Source: an uncultured Clostridia bacterium (GTDB lineage Bacteria > Bacillota > Clostridia > TANB77 > CAG-508). Taken from it: a stretch of DNA of 13,535 nt. The position numbers were made by a program, and so were the translations under genes. The notes under the pieces are model-generated. The model had not been told where the DNA came from. It made no database searches and worked only from the letters and a program-made list of their open reading frames with translations. The DNA lies in NCBI GenBank assembly GCA_947632745.1, contig CANRQH010000029.1, forward strand, positions 1-13,535. The letters run 5' to 3'. Numbering within the stretch: position 1 is the stretch's first letter; each line of letters starts with the position of its first letter. Below are positions 1-6,541 of the stretch, piece by piece.

Positions 1-620
1 CTCTGTAATATAAATCTACTAAACAAGCCAACAGGCTTTTCGGCAGGATGCTCTCGTTTTCCTATTTTGTTTAGCACATCACATATTATATTACTTTCTC
101 CTAATTTATTGATTGGTATAGATTTTCCTTTTCTTAATTGCATAATCATTTCGTATGCACCGCATATAAGAGCAGTTGCTACTCGTTTTATTTCCTTTTA
201 TCCATATTATGGTGTTGGAATGTTTAAATCCAACTTGTTTTGCCATCTGTAACATTGTGTCGTAGTTTTGATAGTTAGACATCAAATAACAATGTCCGAC
301 CGCTCCTTTAATACTTTATATAATAAAGGTAGCCATTCATTAAATGTAATATCATTGTGAGTAAATAATCTTCCGCTTCTTATGTTTTTTATTGTCTCTT
401 CATCATTATTTTTAATATCAAATATTCCTCCACAATATTTTTTCCCTTGTTTTTGTTTTCCTCCACCTCTACGAGTTATTTTATATGGTGGGTCTGTTAT
501 TATCATATCTATTGAATTTTCAGGAATTGCCTCCAGAACTTCTAAACAATTCTTATTAAATAACATTAAATTTTCTGTTTCATAATCCGCTTTTATATCA
601 TTATCAATTAAAAAATCCAT
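1..620 (-). CDS. Site-specific DNA methyltransferase (beta-class, N6-adenine or N4-cytosine), 3' end outside window; needs three +1 shifts at CGG
   Basis: Transfers a methyl group from S-adenosylmethionine to a base in a short DNA target. Seen: 205 residues are visible once three extra Cs are skipped. Motif IV is TDPPY (residues 42-46) and an HPAEKP block lies at 190-195, which in this family precedes the AdoMet-binding FxGxG motif, here beyond the window. DPPY before FxGxG is the beta-class order. The start ATG at 620 follows AAGGAG at good spacing. Read literally, the frame stops at residue 112. Skipping C302, C298 and C162 gives KEGGHCYLM (105-113) and YMGAYEM (151-157), both ordinary for the family, with no internal stop. 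The three shifts sum to a whole codon. No restriction enzyme partner is visible, so it may be an orphan or phage/element methylase. The family call is secure; target base and site are unknown. Confidence 0.85.
160..162 (-). other. CGG +1 recoding site in methyltransferase (Met152-Gly153)
   Basis: The frame reads ATG CGG TGC. Skipping C162 gives ATG GGT GCA and the family-like YMGAYEM, followed by an open frame to the window edge including HPAEKP. Without the skip this conserved tail is lost. Confidence 0.8.
296..298 (-). other. CGG +1 recoding site in methyltransferase, second of a tandem pair (Gly107-Gly108)
   Basis: After the shift at C302 the next codon in the new frame is again CGG (GGT CGG ACA). 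Skipping C298 gives GGT GGA CAT. Both skips are needed to obtain KEGGHCYLM. Confidence 0.82.
300..302 (-). other. CGG +1 recoding site in methyltransferase, first of a tandem pair (Glu106-Gly107)
   Basis: The zero frame reads GAG CGG TCG GAC and ends at TGA eight codons after GAG. Skipping C302 gives GAG GGT. An AAAGGAG run lies directly upstream, but no other site in the window has such a Shine-Dalgarno-like element. Confidence 0.82.
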
Positions 621-637
621 CTTAGATTCAGCTCCTT

Positions 638-669
638 AAAAAAGGTTGCCTTTTCTAAAATGGTGCAAC
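638..669 (-). terminator. Possible attenuator hairpin in the methyltransferase 5' UTR
   Basis: On the minus strand GTTGC (669-665) pairs with GCAAC (649-645), followed by C and six Ts, just upstream of the methyltransferase ribosome binding site. The shape is that of a weak intrinsic terminator inside the leader. The stem is short and the loop is 15 nt, so function is uncertain. Confidence 0.35.
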
Positions 670-715
670 TTCTTTTATATTATTTTTAGATAAATTTTAT
701 ACCTATCTATATACT

Positions 716-745
716 ATTATAACACATCTGTTCGCTATTTGTCAA
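716..745 (-). promoter_or_regulatory. Sigma-A type promoter for the methyltransferase
   Basis: Minus strand: perfect TTGACA (745-740), 18-nt spacer, TATAAT (721-716), with a TG forming an extended -10. It lies about 95 nt upstream of the methyltransferase start. Confidence 0.75.
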
Positions 746-766
746 GTTAGGTGGAAAACCTTGAAA

Positions 767-784
767 GCCTCACTGTGCCTCACT
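767..784. repeat. Short direct repeat GCCTCACT x2
   Basis: GCCTCACT at 767-774 and again at 777-784, separated by GT. It sits between the divergent promoters of the methyltransferase and the leader RNA, so it could be an operator; this is inference only. Confidence 0.35.
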
Positions 785-834
785 TATAAAGAAAAAATTT
801 TTTGAAAATTTATGAACTTTTTTTGAAAAAGTGA

Positions 835-863
835 TTCACAAAGTTCGTAAATTATGTTATAAT
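835..863 (+). promoter_or_regulatory. Sigma-A type promoter for the structured leader and downstream genes
   Basis: TTCACA (835-840), 17-nt spacer, perfect TATAAT (858-863). The expected start, about seven bases after the -10, is at the first G of the hairpin beginning at 871. The transcript would therefore start with that stem-loop. Confidence 0.65.
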
Positions 864-870
864 AAATATA

Positions 871-1096
871 GTCAAAAGGCTAGAGCGAGAAGCACTTCGA
901 ATCTTTTGACAAATATAAAAAAAGGAGATGATTCAATTGATTGTTTTAAGAAAAAATTAAAAAAGAATATATCAGTTGCAAGAAACTTGGCGGAATCAGA
1001 CAACTAATATATTCCAAGAGAAATTAAACTTAGCCTATTAAAGACAAAGTCATCATTTCTATAAATTATTATACAATAATGAAATCACTTTGTCAA
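871..1096 (+). ncRNA. Highly structured leader RNA with three hairpins, unknown class
   Basis: This fills the gene-free stretch before the small ORF at 1135. Hairpin 1: GTCAAAAG (871-878) pairs with CTTTTGAC (903-910). Hairpin 2: 965-978 pairs with 1001-1014 over 14 positions with one mismatch, loop 22 nt. Hairpin 3: GACAAAGT (1043-1050) pairs with ACTTTGTC (1087-1094), with inner stems ATTTC/GAAAT and ATTATT/AATAAT. Between hairpins 1 and 2 is a strong AAAGGAG (921-927) but no good long ORF. Possible short frames are ATG at 928 (10 codons) and an ATT-initiated 23-codon frame, 936-1007, giving a basic peptide. It could be an attenuator with leader peptide, a cis-acting RNA or a small RNA. I do not recognise the family. 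Confidence 0.45.
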
Positions 1097-1134
1097 AGGT
1101 TAAGAAATTAAAATTTGAAGGAGTGATTTTTTAT

Positions 1135-1407
1135 ATGGAGAATTTTAAAATTATTTATTTAGAACCAATGATTGACCGTAGAAGAAGTTTTTATAAAAAA
1201 GCAAAAATACTAATTGATAATAAAGGAAATAAGTTTTTACAGAGTTATGATTCAATAATAGCAGAAGTTGTAAATGGAAAAGTAAAAATAAATACGGATG
1301 TATATTTATGGGATAGTAATACAAGTTTAAGACACTTAAAAGATTTTTTATATCAATCTGGTTATGAGATAGGAAGTAAACAAAAACTAATAAAAATGTA
1401 TTGTTAA
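1135..1407 (+). CDS. Small plasmid/phage-type protein, unknown function
   Basis: 90 residues. The start is the ATG at 1135, preceded by GAAGGAG. The frame is open further upstream, but that part lies inside hairpin 3 of the leader. Centre and C-terminus read LQSYDSIIAEVVNG, then NTSLRHLKDFLYQSGY. From memory this resembles a family of small proteins common on plasmids, phages and integrative elements, with a pattern like SYDT-x-VA followed by S-x-TT-x-RH-x-x-EFL. No catalytic motif, signal peptide or membrane segment is visible. It is the first gene after the structured leader and precedes the bS6-like gene on the same strand. The function is unknown and the family match is weak. Confidence 0.6.
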   Translation: MENFKIIYLEPMIDRRRSFYKKAKILIDNKGNKFLQSYDSIIAEVVNGKVKINTDVYLWDSNTSLRHLKDFLYQSGYEIGSKQKLIKMYC

Positions 1408-1414
1408 AGATTAT

Positions 1415-1429
1415 GGGAGCATTGCTCCC
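1415..1429 (+). terminator. Compact hairpin after the 1135 gene
   Basis: GGGAGC-ATT-GCTCCC, a perfect 6-bp GC-rich stem with a 3-nt loop, starts seven bases after the stop codon. There is no T-tract behind it, so it may be a pause or mRNA-stability element rather than a terminator. Confidence 0.4.
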
Positions 1430-1487
1430 TAACTATTCTAAAAATAAAAAATTTAAAAATATAATATTGGAAATTTGGAGGATAAAA

Positions 1488-1781
1488 ATGAAAAATAAAA
1501 ATTTGTATGAAAGTGTTTTAATTATAAGAGGAGATTTAGAAGAAAACAATTATAAAGAAGTATTAAACAACATAATTGAAAAAATTAAACAATTAATTGA
1601 TATTAAGAAGATTGATGAAATAGGCTTAAAAAAACTTGCTTATGAAATAAATAAAAATAAAACTGGTTATTATGTAGTTATTTATTATAAAGCAACTAGC
1701 CAAGCAGTTTTAGAAATAGAACGATTTTATAGAATAAATGATGATGTTTTAAGGTTTATAACTGTTAAAACAGCAGATTAA
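1488..1781 (+). CDS. Ribosomal protein bS6 homologue outside its usual operon
   Basis: 97 residues, normal for bS6. The start ATG at 1488 follows GGAGG; in-frame codons further upstream have no ribosome binding site. Seen: N-terminal YESVLIIRGDLEE, then KKLAYEINKNKTGYYVVIYY, and C-terminal RFYRINDDVLRFITVKTAD. These match the bS6 hallmarks KRKLAYEI-x-K-x-x-x-GYY and YR-x-NDDVLRF-x-V. Known: bS6 binds 16S rRNA with bS18 on the 30S platform, and its gene normally sits as rpsF-ssb-rpsR. Here neither ssb nor rpsR is present; the neighbours are a plasmid-type small gene and a serine resolvase. This is therefore probably an element-borne paralogue. It could replace the host bS6 in ribosomes, or use the fold to bind RNA for another purpose. 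Confidence 0.85.
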   Translation: MKNKNLYESVLIIRGDLEENNYKEVLNNIIEKIKQLIDIKKIDEIGLKKLAYEINKNKTGYYVVIYYKATSQAVLEIERFYRINDDVLRFITVKTAD

Positions 1782-1835
1782 AACTATTATTTAAAAAAGT
1801 ATGCTTTTATAAATAGTAAAAAACATATTAAAAAT

Positions 1836-1901
1836 TTGTTTATAAAAGTGGTTATAATATTTTCTAAACATTTAAAAAGTTAATACCACTTTTATAAACA
1901 A
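1836..1901. repeat. 17-bp perfect inverted repeat, candidate res/crossover or operator site of the resolvase
   Basis: TTGTTTATAAAAGTGGT (1836-1852) and its exact reverse complement (1885-1901) are separated by 32 bp. A third partial copy, CTTTTATAAA, lies at 1804-1813. The repeat is just upstream of the resolvase start, where res sites of resolvase genes usually lie. A TATAAT at 1853-1858 falls in the spacer, so binding could also control transcription. Confidence 0.5.
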
Positions 1902-1927
1902 TATATTATGAAAAGGAGTTGATATAG

Positions 1928-2547
1928 ATGTCAAAAACGGTAGCTTATGTTCGAGTAAGTTCTAAAGACCAAAATTTAGATAGACAATTAGAAGTATTAA
2001 AAGATATGGGTATAGAAGAAAAATACATATATCAAGATAAACAAAGTCGGAAAAGATTTTGAAAGAATTGGTTATCAATATATGAAAAAATCACTTGAAA
2101 AAGGCGATACATTGGTAATTAAAGAACTTGACCGAATAGGAAGAAATCAAGAAGAGTTAAAACGAGAGTGGGAATATTTTAGAAATAATGAAATTAATGT
2201 CAGGGTTTTAGACTTACCAGCTCTTAATATTAATTATGATGATGAAAATATTAAGCCACTTGCTAAAATGATAAGTAATATTATATTTGAAGTTATGAGT
2301 TGGAAGGCAGAAAATGAAAGAGAAACAATTAGAAAAAGACAAGCTGAACGGAATAGCAATAGCAAAAGCTAAAAATATAAAATTTGGTAGACCCAAAATC
2401 AAAATTCCTTCTAATTTTGAAGAAATTTACAAGCAATGGAAAAATGGAGCAATAACTGCTACAAAAGGAATTGAACTAACAGGACTAAAACGTAATAAAT
2501 TTTATGATTTTGCAAAGATATTTGATGAAAAGAAAGTGAGGATTTAA
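1928..2547 (+). CDS. Serine resolvase/invertase family recombinase; needs two +1 shifts at CGG
   Basis: Site-specific recombinase of the small resolvase/invertase type, 205 residues when C2048 and C2349 are skipped, the usual length of the family. Seen: N-terminal VAYVRVSSKDQNLDRQ with the likely nucleophile Ser11, DKQSGKDFERIGYQ (37-50), KELDRIGRN (65-73), then a linker helix. After the second shift comes FGRPKIK and a C-terminal helix-turn-helix. The start ATG at 1928 follows AAGGAG. Read literally, the gene breaks into three pieces: a stop four codons after the first CGG, and another seven after the second. With skips the frame is fully open. It is followed after 3 nt by a free HTH protein and then an unknown gene, probably one operon. 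A 17-bp inverted repeat upstream may be its target. Confidence 0.88.
2048..2050 (+). other. CGG +1 recoding site in the resolvase (Ser40-Gly41)
   Basis: The frame reads CAA AGT CGG AAA AGA TTT TGA. Skipping C2048 gives AGT GGA AAA GAT and the SGKD segment typical of serine resolvases. Confidence 0.85.
2349..2351 (+). other. CGG +1 recoding site in the resolvase (Glu140-Gly141)
   Basis: The frame reads GCT GAA CGG AAT AGC and reaches TAA shortly after. Skipping C2349 gives AEGIAIAKAK then FGRP, the expected junction of catalytic domain and HTH domain. Confidence 0.85.
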
Positions 2548-2550
2548 AAA

Positions 2551-2739
2551 ATGGAAAATCAAAAATTAAAAAATAAAAAAATTGGTAGACCACCATTTAT
2601 ATTAAATAAAGAATTATTTATAAACACATTAAAAAGAGTAAAATCAGGCGAAATTACAAATATTGAAGCAATGGAGATTTGTAATATGAGAAAAACATTA
2701 TATTTTAAATATAAAAAAGAAATGGATAAGGAGGTATAA
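2551..2739 (+). CDS. Free-standing resolvase-type HTH DNA-binding protein
   Basis: 62 residues. It starts 3 nt after the resolvase stop, with AGGA as ribosome binding site, so translation is probably coupled. Seen: a basic N-terminus, then IGRPPF followed by LFINTLKRVKSGEITNIEAM and CNMRKTLYFKYKKE. This lines up with the C-terminus of the upstream resolvase (FGRPKIK, YKQWKNGAITATKGIE, LKRNKFYDFAK). It therefore looks like a duplicate of the resolvase DNA-binding domain without the catalytic part. It could bind the same sites and regulate recombination or transcription, by competition or as an accessory factor; that role is inference. No family name can be given. Confidence 0.7.
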   Translation: MENQKLKNKKIGRPPFILNKELFINTLKRVKSGEITNIEAMEICNMRKTLYFKYKKEMDKEV

Positions 2740-2741
2740 AA

Positions 2742-3017
2742 ATGAAAATAACAGAGAAAGATTTATCAAAAGCAGTAATGCCATTTAACAATAAAAATGT
2801 TATATTAAGGTATGAGGGAACGATTAATGGAATAATAAAAATTTCAAATTTAAAAATTAAATATACATACAAAAATGGATTTTTATATATTGATGATGAT
2901 AATAATACTATTCATTTTGAAATAAATGGCGTTCCTACTTATTATATAGATGTTACTGACAAAAGTCTATTAATTAAATTGGATAATTATATCGACATTT
3001 ATATAGAAATCATATAA
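2742..3017 (+). CDS. Hypothetical protein
   Basis: 91 residues. The start ATG at 2742 lies 2 nt after the upstream stop and follows AAGGAGG, so it is a convincing translated gene and the last of the resolvase operon. The sequence alternates hydrophobic and polar residues (YEGTINGIIKISNLKIKYTY, then GFLYIDDDNNTIHFEI), suggesting a small all-beta protein. No signal peptide, membrane helix or catalytic motif is seen. I do not recognise a family. A strong terminator follows directly. Confidence 0.65.
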   Translation: MKITEKDLSKAVMPFNNKNVILRYEGTINGIIKISNLKIKYTYKNGFLYIDDDNNTIHFEINGVPTYYIDVTDKSLLIKLDNYIDIYIEII

Positions 3018-3026
3018 AAATACATA

Positions 3027-3056
3027 AATAGAGTATGAGCTACATCATACTCTATT
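3027..3056. terminator. Bidirectional terminator between convergent genes
   Basis: AATAGAGTATGA (3027-3038) and its exact reverse complement (3045-3056) form a 12-bp stem with a 6-nt loop, flanked by A-rich DNA on the left and T-rich on the right. It separates the resolvase operon from the XRE gene coming from the other side, whose stop codon it overlaps. Confidence 0.8.
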
Positions 3057-3378
3057 ATTTTAATTTATCAGCTATAGATTCGCATAATTCAATATATAAT
3101 TTTTGTTTATCTTTATTCATACCTTGCATTAGTGTTGAAAATCTATTATTTACATTATTTATATTAGTTCCTAAAACTAGATAATCAAGATTCATATTTA
3201 AAGATTGAGCTATTTTTACAAGAGTTTCTATACTACATTTTGAAGTTGCTCGCTCGATTGCACCGATATATGTTTCTGTTAAATCAGTCATTTCAGCAAG
3301 CTTTTCTTGTGTTAATTTTAAATCTATTCTTTTAATTTTTATTCTTTTGCCAATCTCTTTAAAATCAATAATATCCAT
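3055..3378 (-). CDS. XRE-family HTH transcriptional regulator
   Basis: 107 residues from the ATG at 3378. A GTG three codons upstream lies inside the GAGGTGG ribosome binding site and is less likely as start. Seen: an HTH_3-type domain near residues 7-65 with IGKRIKIKRIDLKLTQEKLA, then TETYIGAIERATSKCSIETL and LNMNLDYLVLG, the classic Cro/C1-like pattern. The C-terminal tail of about 35 residues could serve in dimerisation. It is divergent from the surface-protein/sortase operon. A palindrome (GAATATTT...AAATATTC, 3474-3502) just after that operon's promoter is a plausible operator. Its role as regulator of that operon, or of the element, is inferred from position. Confidence 0.85.
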   Translation of the reverse strand: MDIIDFKEIGKRIKIKRIDLKLTQEKLAEMTDLTETYIGAIERATSKCSIETLVKIAQSLNMNLDYLVLGTNINNVNNRFSTLMQGMNKDKQKLYIELCESIADKLK

Positions 3379-3438
3379 TTTCTCCACCTCTTTATTATTT
3401 TATATAAAAAATTTTGAATTATTAAGAAACAAAAAGTA

Positions 3439-3467
3439 TTGAAAAATAATAATTAGTATGGTAAAAT
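3439..3467 (+). promoter_or_regulatory. Promoter of the surface-protein/sortase operon
   Basis: TTGAAA (3439-3444), 17-nt spacer, TAAAAT (3462-3467), with TGG just upstream of the -10 as an extended -10 element. It lies about 85 nt before the first surface protein gene. Confidence 0.6.
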
Positions 3468-3473
3468 ATTTTT

Positions 3474-3502
3474 GAATATTTAAAGATAATTTTAAAATAT
3501 TC
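3474..3502. promoter_or_regulatory. Palindrome, candidate operator for the XRE regulator
   Basis: GAATATTT (3474-3481) and AAATATTC (3495-3502) are perfect reverse complements 13 nt apart, directly downstream of the -10 at 3462. A repressor bound here would block transcription of the surface-protein operon. Confidence 0.4.
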
Positions 3503-3551
3503 TTGTTATTTTTATGAAGTAATAAAAAAGTATTTGAAAGGAGGTGGAAAT

Positions 3552-5063
3552 ATGATGAAAAAATATTTTAAAGCGATATTACTATTTTTAGTCTTATTAT
3601 TAACTATGCTACTAAGTACAAAAGTACAAGCAACAACTACTATTACAGAGGAAAAGGCACAACAAATGCTTGATATGATACCAGATAGTATAGAAATTGA
3701 TTTAAAGGAAATTGAAAATATTAATAATCAAGCAGAAGAATTAATAAAAGAAAATGTTCATAATATATGGACTAAAAACGAAATTAATATGGATGAAATA
3801 AAAGAATTAGAAAATCAATACAAAATAAGAGTGTTTAATGTTGGTACAGATGGAGGTTATCAATATTCATCAATAAATGATTTTTACGAAGCTAAAATTA
3901 CTATTGATGTAAATGGAGTATTAAAGGAGAAAAAAGTAAAAATAGTATATAGTAATCATAAAAACTATAATACAAATGACGAACAATATGTTAAAAATTA
4001 CAAAATTGAAAATAAAAAATATTTTGAAACAGATTTAAAATTTGCTTCTTTAAGAAATTTTGAAAAAAGATTAGACCAATTTTTAAAAATGATAAACCAA
4101 TATTACGAAAGCTTATTTAATGATAAAGATATTACAGTATTAACTTCTTTAGGTGCTGGAGCCAGTATGGAATTAAATGAATTAATAGGTATTCCTGATG
4201 ACGAATTTGGAAGTTGTGCAATAATGATTTTTAAAAATGATGTTTTGTATGATTTAAGATATATAGGAACACCTGCATCAATTCCAGTTATAACTGTACC
4301 ATATAATATTGATGATACAGAAATAAGTAGTTATGCTCTTAATCAAATAAAAACAACCTTTGGAACAAGTTATGATACAAGCAATTTAAGTATAAAAAAG
4401 GGAGTTAGTGAATCAGTAGATGGAAGTGAATATATAGATAAAAATATTCCTAATATTTATACTGTTTATGATAATGCTAAAGGAAATAATTATCCTTTTG
4501 GTTGGTTAATTATAAATAAAGAAGAAGTAATTACATCAACAGATAAAGAAACAAATATACAATTTAAAGCACCAAAAGATGTAGTTCCTGAAAATACTGT
4601 TTTAGAAGCTAAAGTAATAAATGATGAAACAACTCTAAATCAAATTAGAGTAAGTCTTCAAGATATATCTACAAAATATGTTACTTATGATATTACATTG
4701 AAAAGTAATAATGTAGTAATACAACCCCAAAATGGTAAAGTTCAAGTTAGTATACCAATTCCAGATGATTTTGATAAGAATAATTTGGTAGTATATAGAA
4801 TTGAGCCTAACGGGAACAAAATTGCTTATGAAATAAAGTTGAAATCAATAGATGGACAAGATTATGCAGTATTTGAAACAGACCATTTTAGTAATTATGT
4901 TTTAGCAGAAAAAGTAATTGATACAACTTTGCAACAAGATTCAACAATGAATAAAGAACATATACTTGACAATGAACCTAAAACAGGTGTAACAAATAAT
5001 TTGATTTTTATAGTTGGTACAATAACAATAATAGGTATTATACTTATAAAAAAATATTTATAA
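3552..5063 (+). CDS. Sortase-anchored surface protein with EPKTG sorting signal
   Basis: 503 residues. The start at 3552 (ATG ATG) follows GGAGGTGG. Seen: a signal peptide (MMKKYF then a hydrophobic run to about residue 26), a large N-terminal region I do not recognise, and a C-terminal module of about 120 residues running from VLEAKVIND to FETDHFSNYVLAE. Then come a spacer, EPKTG (about 475-479), a hydrophobic helix and KKYL. The order LPxTG-like motif, membrane helix, positive tail marks covalent attachment to peptidoglycan. The same C-terminal module and motif recur in the next protein. The sortase at 6542 is the likely anchoring enzyme; some clostridial class B sortases are known to use (S/P)PxTG-type motifs. 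Ligand and function are unknown. Confidence 0.85.
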   Translation: MMKKYFKAILLFLVLLLTMLLSTKVQATTTITEEKAQQMLDMIPDSIEIDLKEIENINNQAEELIKENVHNIWTKNEINMDEIKELENQYKIRVFNVGTDGGYQYSSINDFYEAKITIDVNGVLKEKKVKIVYSNHKNYNTNDEQYVKNYKIENKKYFETDLKFASLRNFEKRLDQFLKMINQYYESLFNDKDITVLTSLGAGASMELNELIGIPDDEFGSCAIMIFKNDVLYDLRYIGTPASIPVITVPYNIDDTEISSYALNQIKTTFGTSYDTSNLSIKKGVSESVDGSEYIDKNIPNIYTVYDNAKGNNYPFGWLIINKEEVITSTDKETNIQFKAPKDVVPENTVLEAKVINDETTLNQIRVSLQDISTKYVTYDITLKSNNVVIQPQNGKVQVSIPIPDDFDKNNLVVYRIEPNGNKIAYEIKLKSIDGQDYAVFETDHFSNYVLAEKVIDTTLQQDSTMNKEHILDNEPKTGVTNNLIFIVGTITIIGIILIKKYL

Positions 5064-5072
5064 AAGGAGTAA

Positions 5073-6488
5073 ATGATGAAAAAATTAAAAAAATTGATAC
5101 TATTTTTTCTAATTATAATATTATCTTATATAGTTCCTGTAAATGCAGAAACTATGTCAAATGATAAATATATTGAGGTTGAAGAAGAAATAAGTGATTT
5201 AACTGAAATTTCTGAAAAAATAAAAGAAACAGGAGCAGAAACTCTTAGTATACAAAATGGACAAAAAATAACAAGCTTAGAACCATTGAAAGATTGTACA
5301 AGTTTAAAAGGTATATATATTCACAACTCAAATATAACTCAAATACCATCATTAAAAAATTTAACTAATTTACAATATTTAGACTTATCAGATAGTAAAA
5401 AATTAGTTGATATTTCAGGACTTTCTGGTATGTCTAGTTTAAATTTATTATGGCTATATGATTGTAATGTAAGTGATATATCAGCATTATCTAATATTTA
5501 CACATTAGAGAGTTTAAGAATTACTAATTCAAATATAACTGATATAAGTTGTTTGAAAAACTTAAAAAATTTAAATTCAATATATTTAGATAACAATAAT
5601 ATAACAGATATATCAGTTGTATCAAATTTTAGTAATTTAGAAGTTTTATCAATATGTAATAATAATGTAAAAGATATAAAGGCTATTGCAAACTTAAATA
5701 AATTAAGTTATCTTGATTTTGGTAACAACAAAATTACAGATATTAGTTACATTTCAGTAGATAATATAGTTAATAGTAGTGATGATGTTGATACAGAAGC
5801 TGGATGGGGACACATAGTAATAGTAAGTAATAATTATATAGATTTTTCAAAGCAAAAAAATAAAGATATAATTGATAGATTTGCTAAATATAATTGGGTA
5901 AATGATTTTGAAGAACAAGATGGAGATGTATTTCAATATGTTCCTCAAAAGGTGTTAGAAAATAATGTAAAAGTTTCAAAGGATAATATAATACTTGAAA
6001 CAACAACAGATGTAATACCTTCTAACACTTCTTTAGTAGTAGAAAATATTACAGAAGGAAATACATATAATAATATATCAAAAGTATTAAGTTCATTGGC
6101 AAATAAATTTATAGCTTATGATATTACTCTTATGAAAGATAATAAGGAAATTCAACCAAATGGAAAAGTAAAATTGAGTATGCCTATTCCAAGTGACTTT
6201 GATACATCAAAATTAGTTGTATATAGAATAGAAGAAGATGGAACAAAAGTAGAATATAAAGTAAATATAGTTACAATAGATGGAAAACAATATGCACAAT
6301 TTGAAACAGACCATTTTAGCAATTATGTGCTAGTAGAAAAAGTAAATATGCAAGAAGAAAATCAATCAACTCAAGCTGAACATAAGCTAGACAACGAGCC
6401 AAAAACAGGATATAATATATCAAAAGGACTAGGAATAATGTTATTAATTGCTACAACTGCTTTTGTAGTTGCAACAAAAAAGTATTAA
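5073..6488 (+). CDS. Leucine-rich-repeat surface protein with EPKTG sorting signal
   Basis: 471 residues, starting 9 nt after the previous stop with AAGGAG as ribosome binding site. Seen: signal peptide (MMKKLKKLILFFLII to about residue 25); roughly seven internalin-like leucine-rich repeats of about 22 residues between about 60 and 225 (for example NLTNLQYLDLSD, NLKNLNSIYLDNNNITDIS); then the shared C-terminal module (YDITLMKDNKEIQP, SMPIPSDFD, FETDHFSNYVLVEK), EPKTG (442-446), a hydrophobic helix and KKY. Leucine-rich repeats of this type bind proteins, so a role in adhesion or host interaction is plausible but not shown. The two anchored proteins share their C-terminal third and differ in the N-terminal domain, as expected for a cassette of displayed heads on a common stalk. 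Confidence 0.88.
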   Translation: MMKKLKKLILFFLIIILSYIVPVNAETMSNDKYIEVEEEISDLTEISEKIKETGAETLSIQNGQKITSLEPLKDCTSLKGIYIHNSNITQIPSLKNLTNLQYLDLSDSKKLVDISGLSGMSSLNLLWLYDCNVSDISALSNIYTLESLRITNSNITDISCLKNLKNLNSIYLDNNNITDISVVSNFSNLEVLSICNNNVKDIKAIANLNKLSYLDFGNNKITDISYISVDNIVNSSDDVDTEAGWGHIVIVSNNYIDFSKQKNKDIIDRFAKYNWVNDFEEQDGDVFQYVPQKVLENNVKVSKDNIILETTTDVIPSNTSLVVENITEGNTYNNISKVLSSLANKFIAYDITLMKDNKEIQPNGKVKLSMPIPSDFDTSKLVVYRIEEDGTKVEYKVNIVTIDGKQYAQFETDHFSNYVLVEKVNMQEENQSTQAEHKLDNEPKTGYNISKGLGIMLLIATTAFVVATKKY

Positions 6489-6496
6489 AATAGTAT

Positions 6497-6518
6497 AAGG
6501 GAAGTTTTTACTTCCCTT
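6497..6518 (+). terminator. Hairpin between the LRR protein and sortase genes
   Basis: AAGGGAAGT-TTTT-ACTTCCCTT, a perfect 9-bp stem with a 4-nt loop and only three Ts behind it. It could act as a partial terminator that lowers sortase expression relative to its substrates, or as a processing site. Confidence 0.55.
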
Positions 6519-6541
6519 TAAAATAAAAAGGATGTAAAAAT

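Noticed and set aside
67..252. Small open frames opposite or within other genes (67-252, 382-585, 8052-8255, 9405-9644 on plus; 2214-2402, 10533-10718, 13263-13505 on minus)
   Set aside because: They overlap well-supported genes on the other strand or in another frame, lack ribosome binding sites and show no recognisable protein features.
160..302. Classical programmed frameshifting for regulation, as in prfB
   Set aside because: Five functionally unrelated genes, no common slippery codon and no consistent upstream Shine-Dalgarno or downstream structure.
871..911. tRNA gene (7-8 bp acceptor-like stem and TTCGAATC reminiscent of a T loop)
   Set aside because: Only about 40 nt, no anticodon arm, and the bases flanking TTCGAAT do not form a T stem. 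Kept as a hairpin in the leader.
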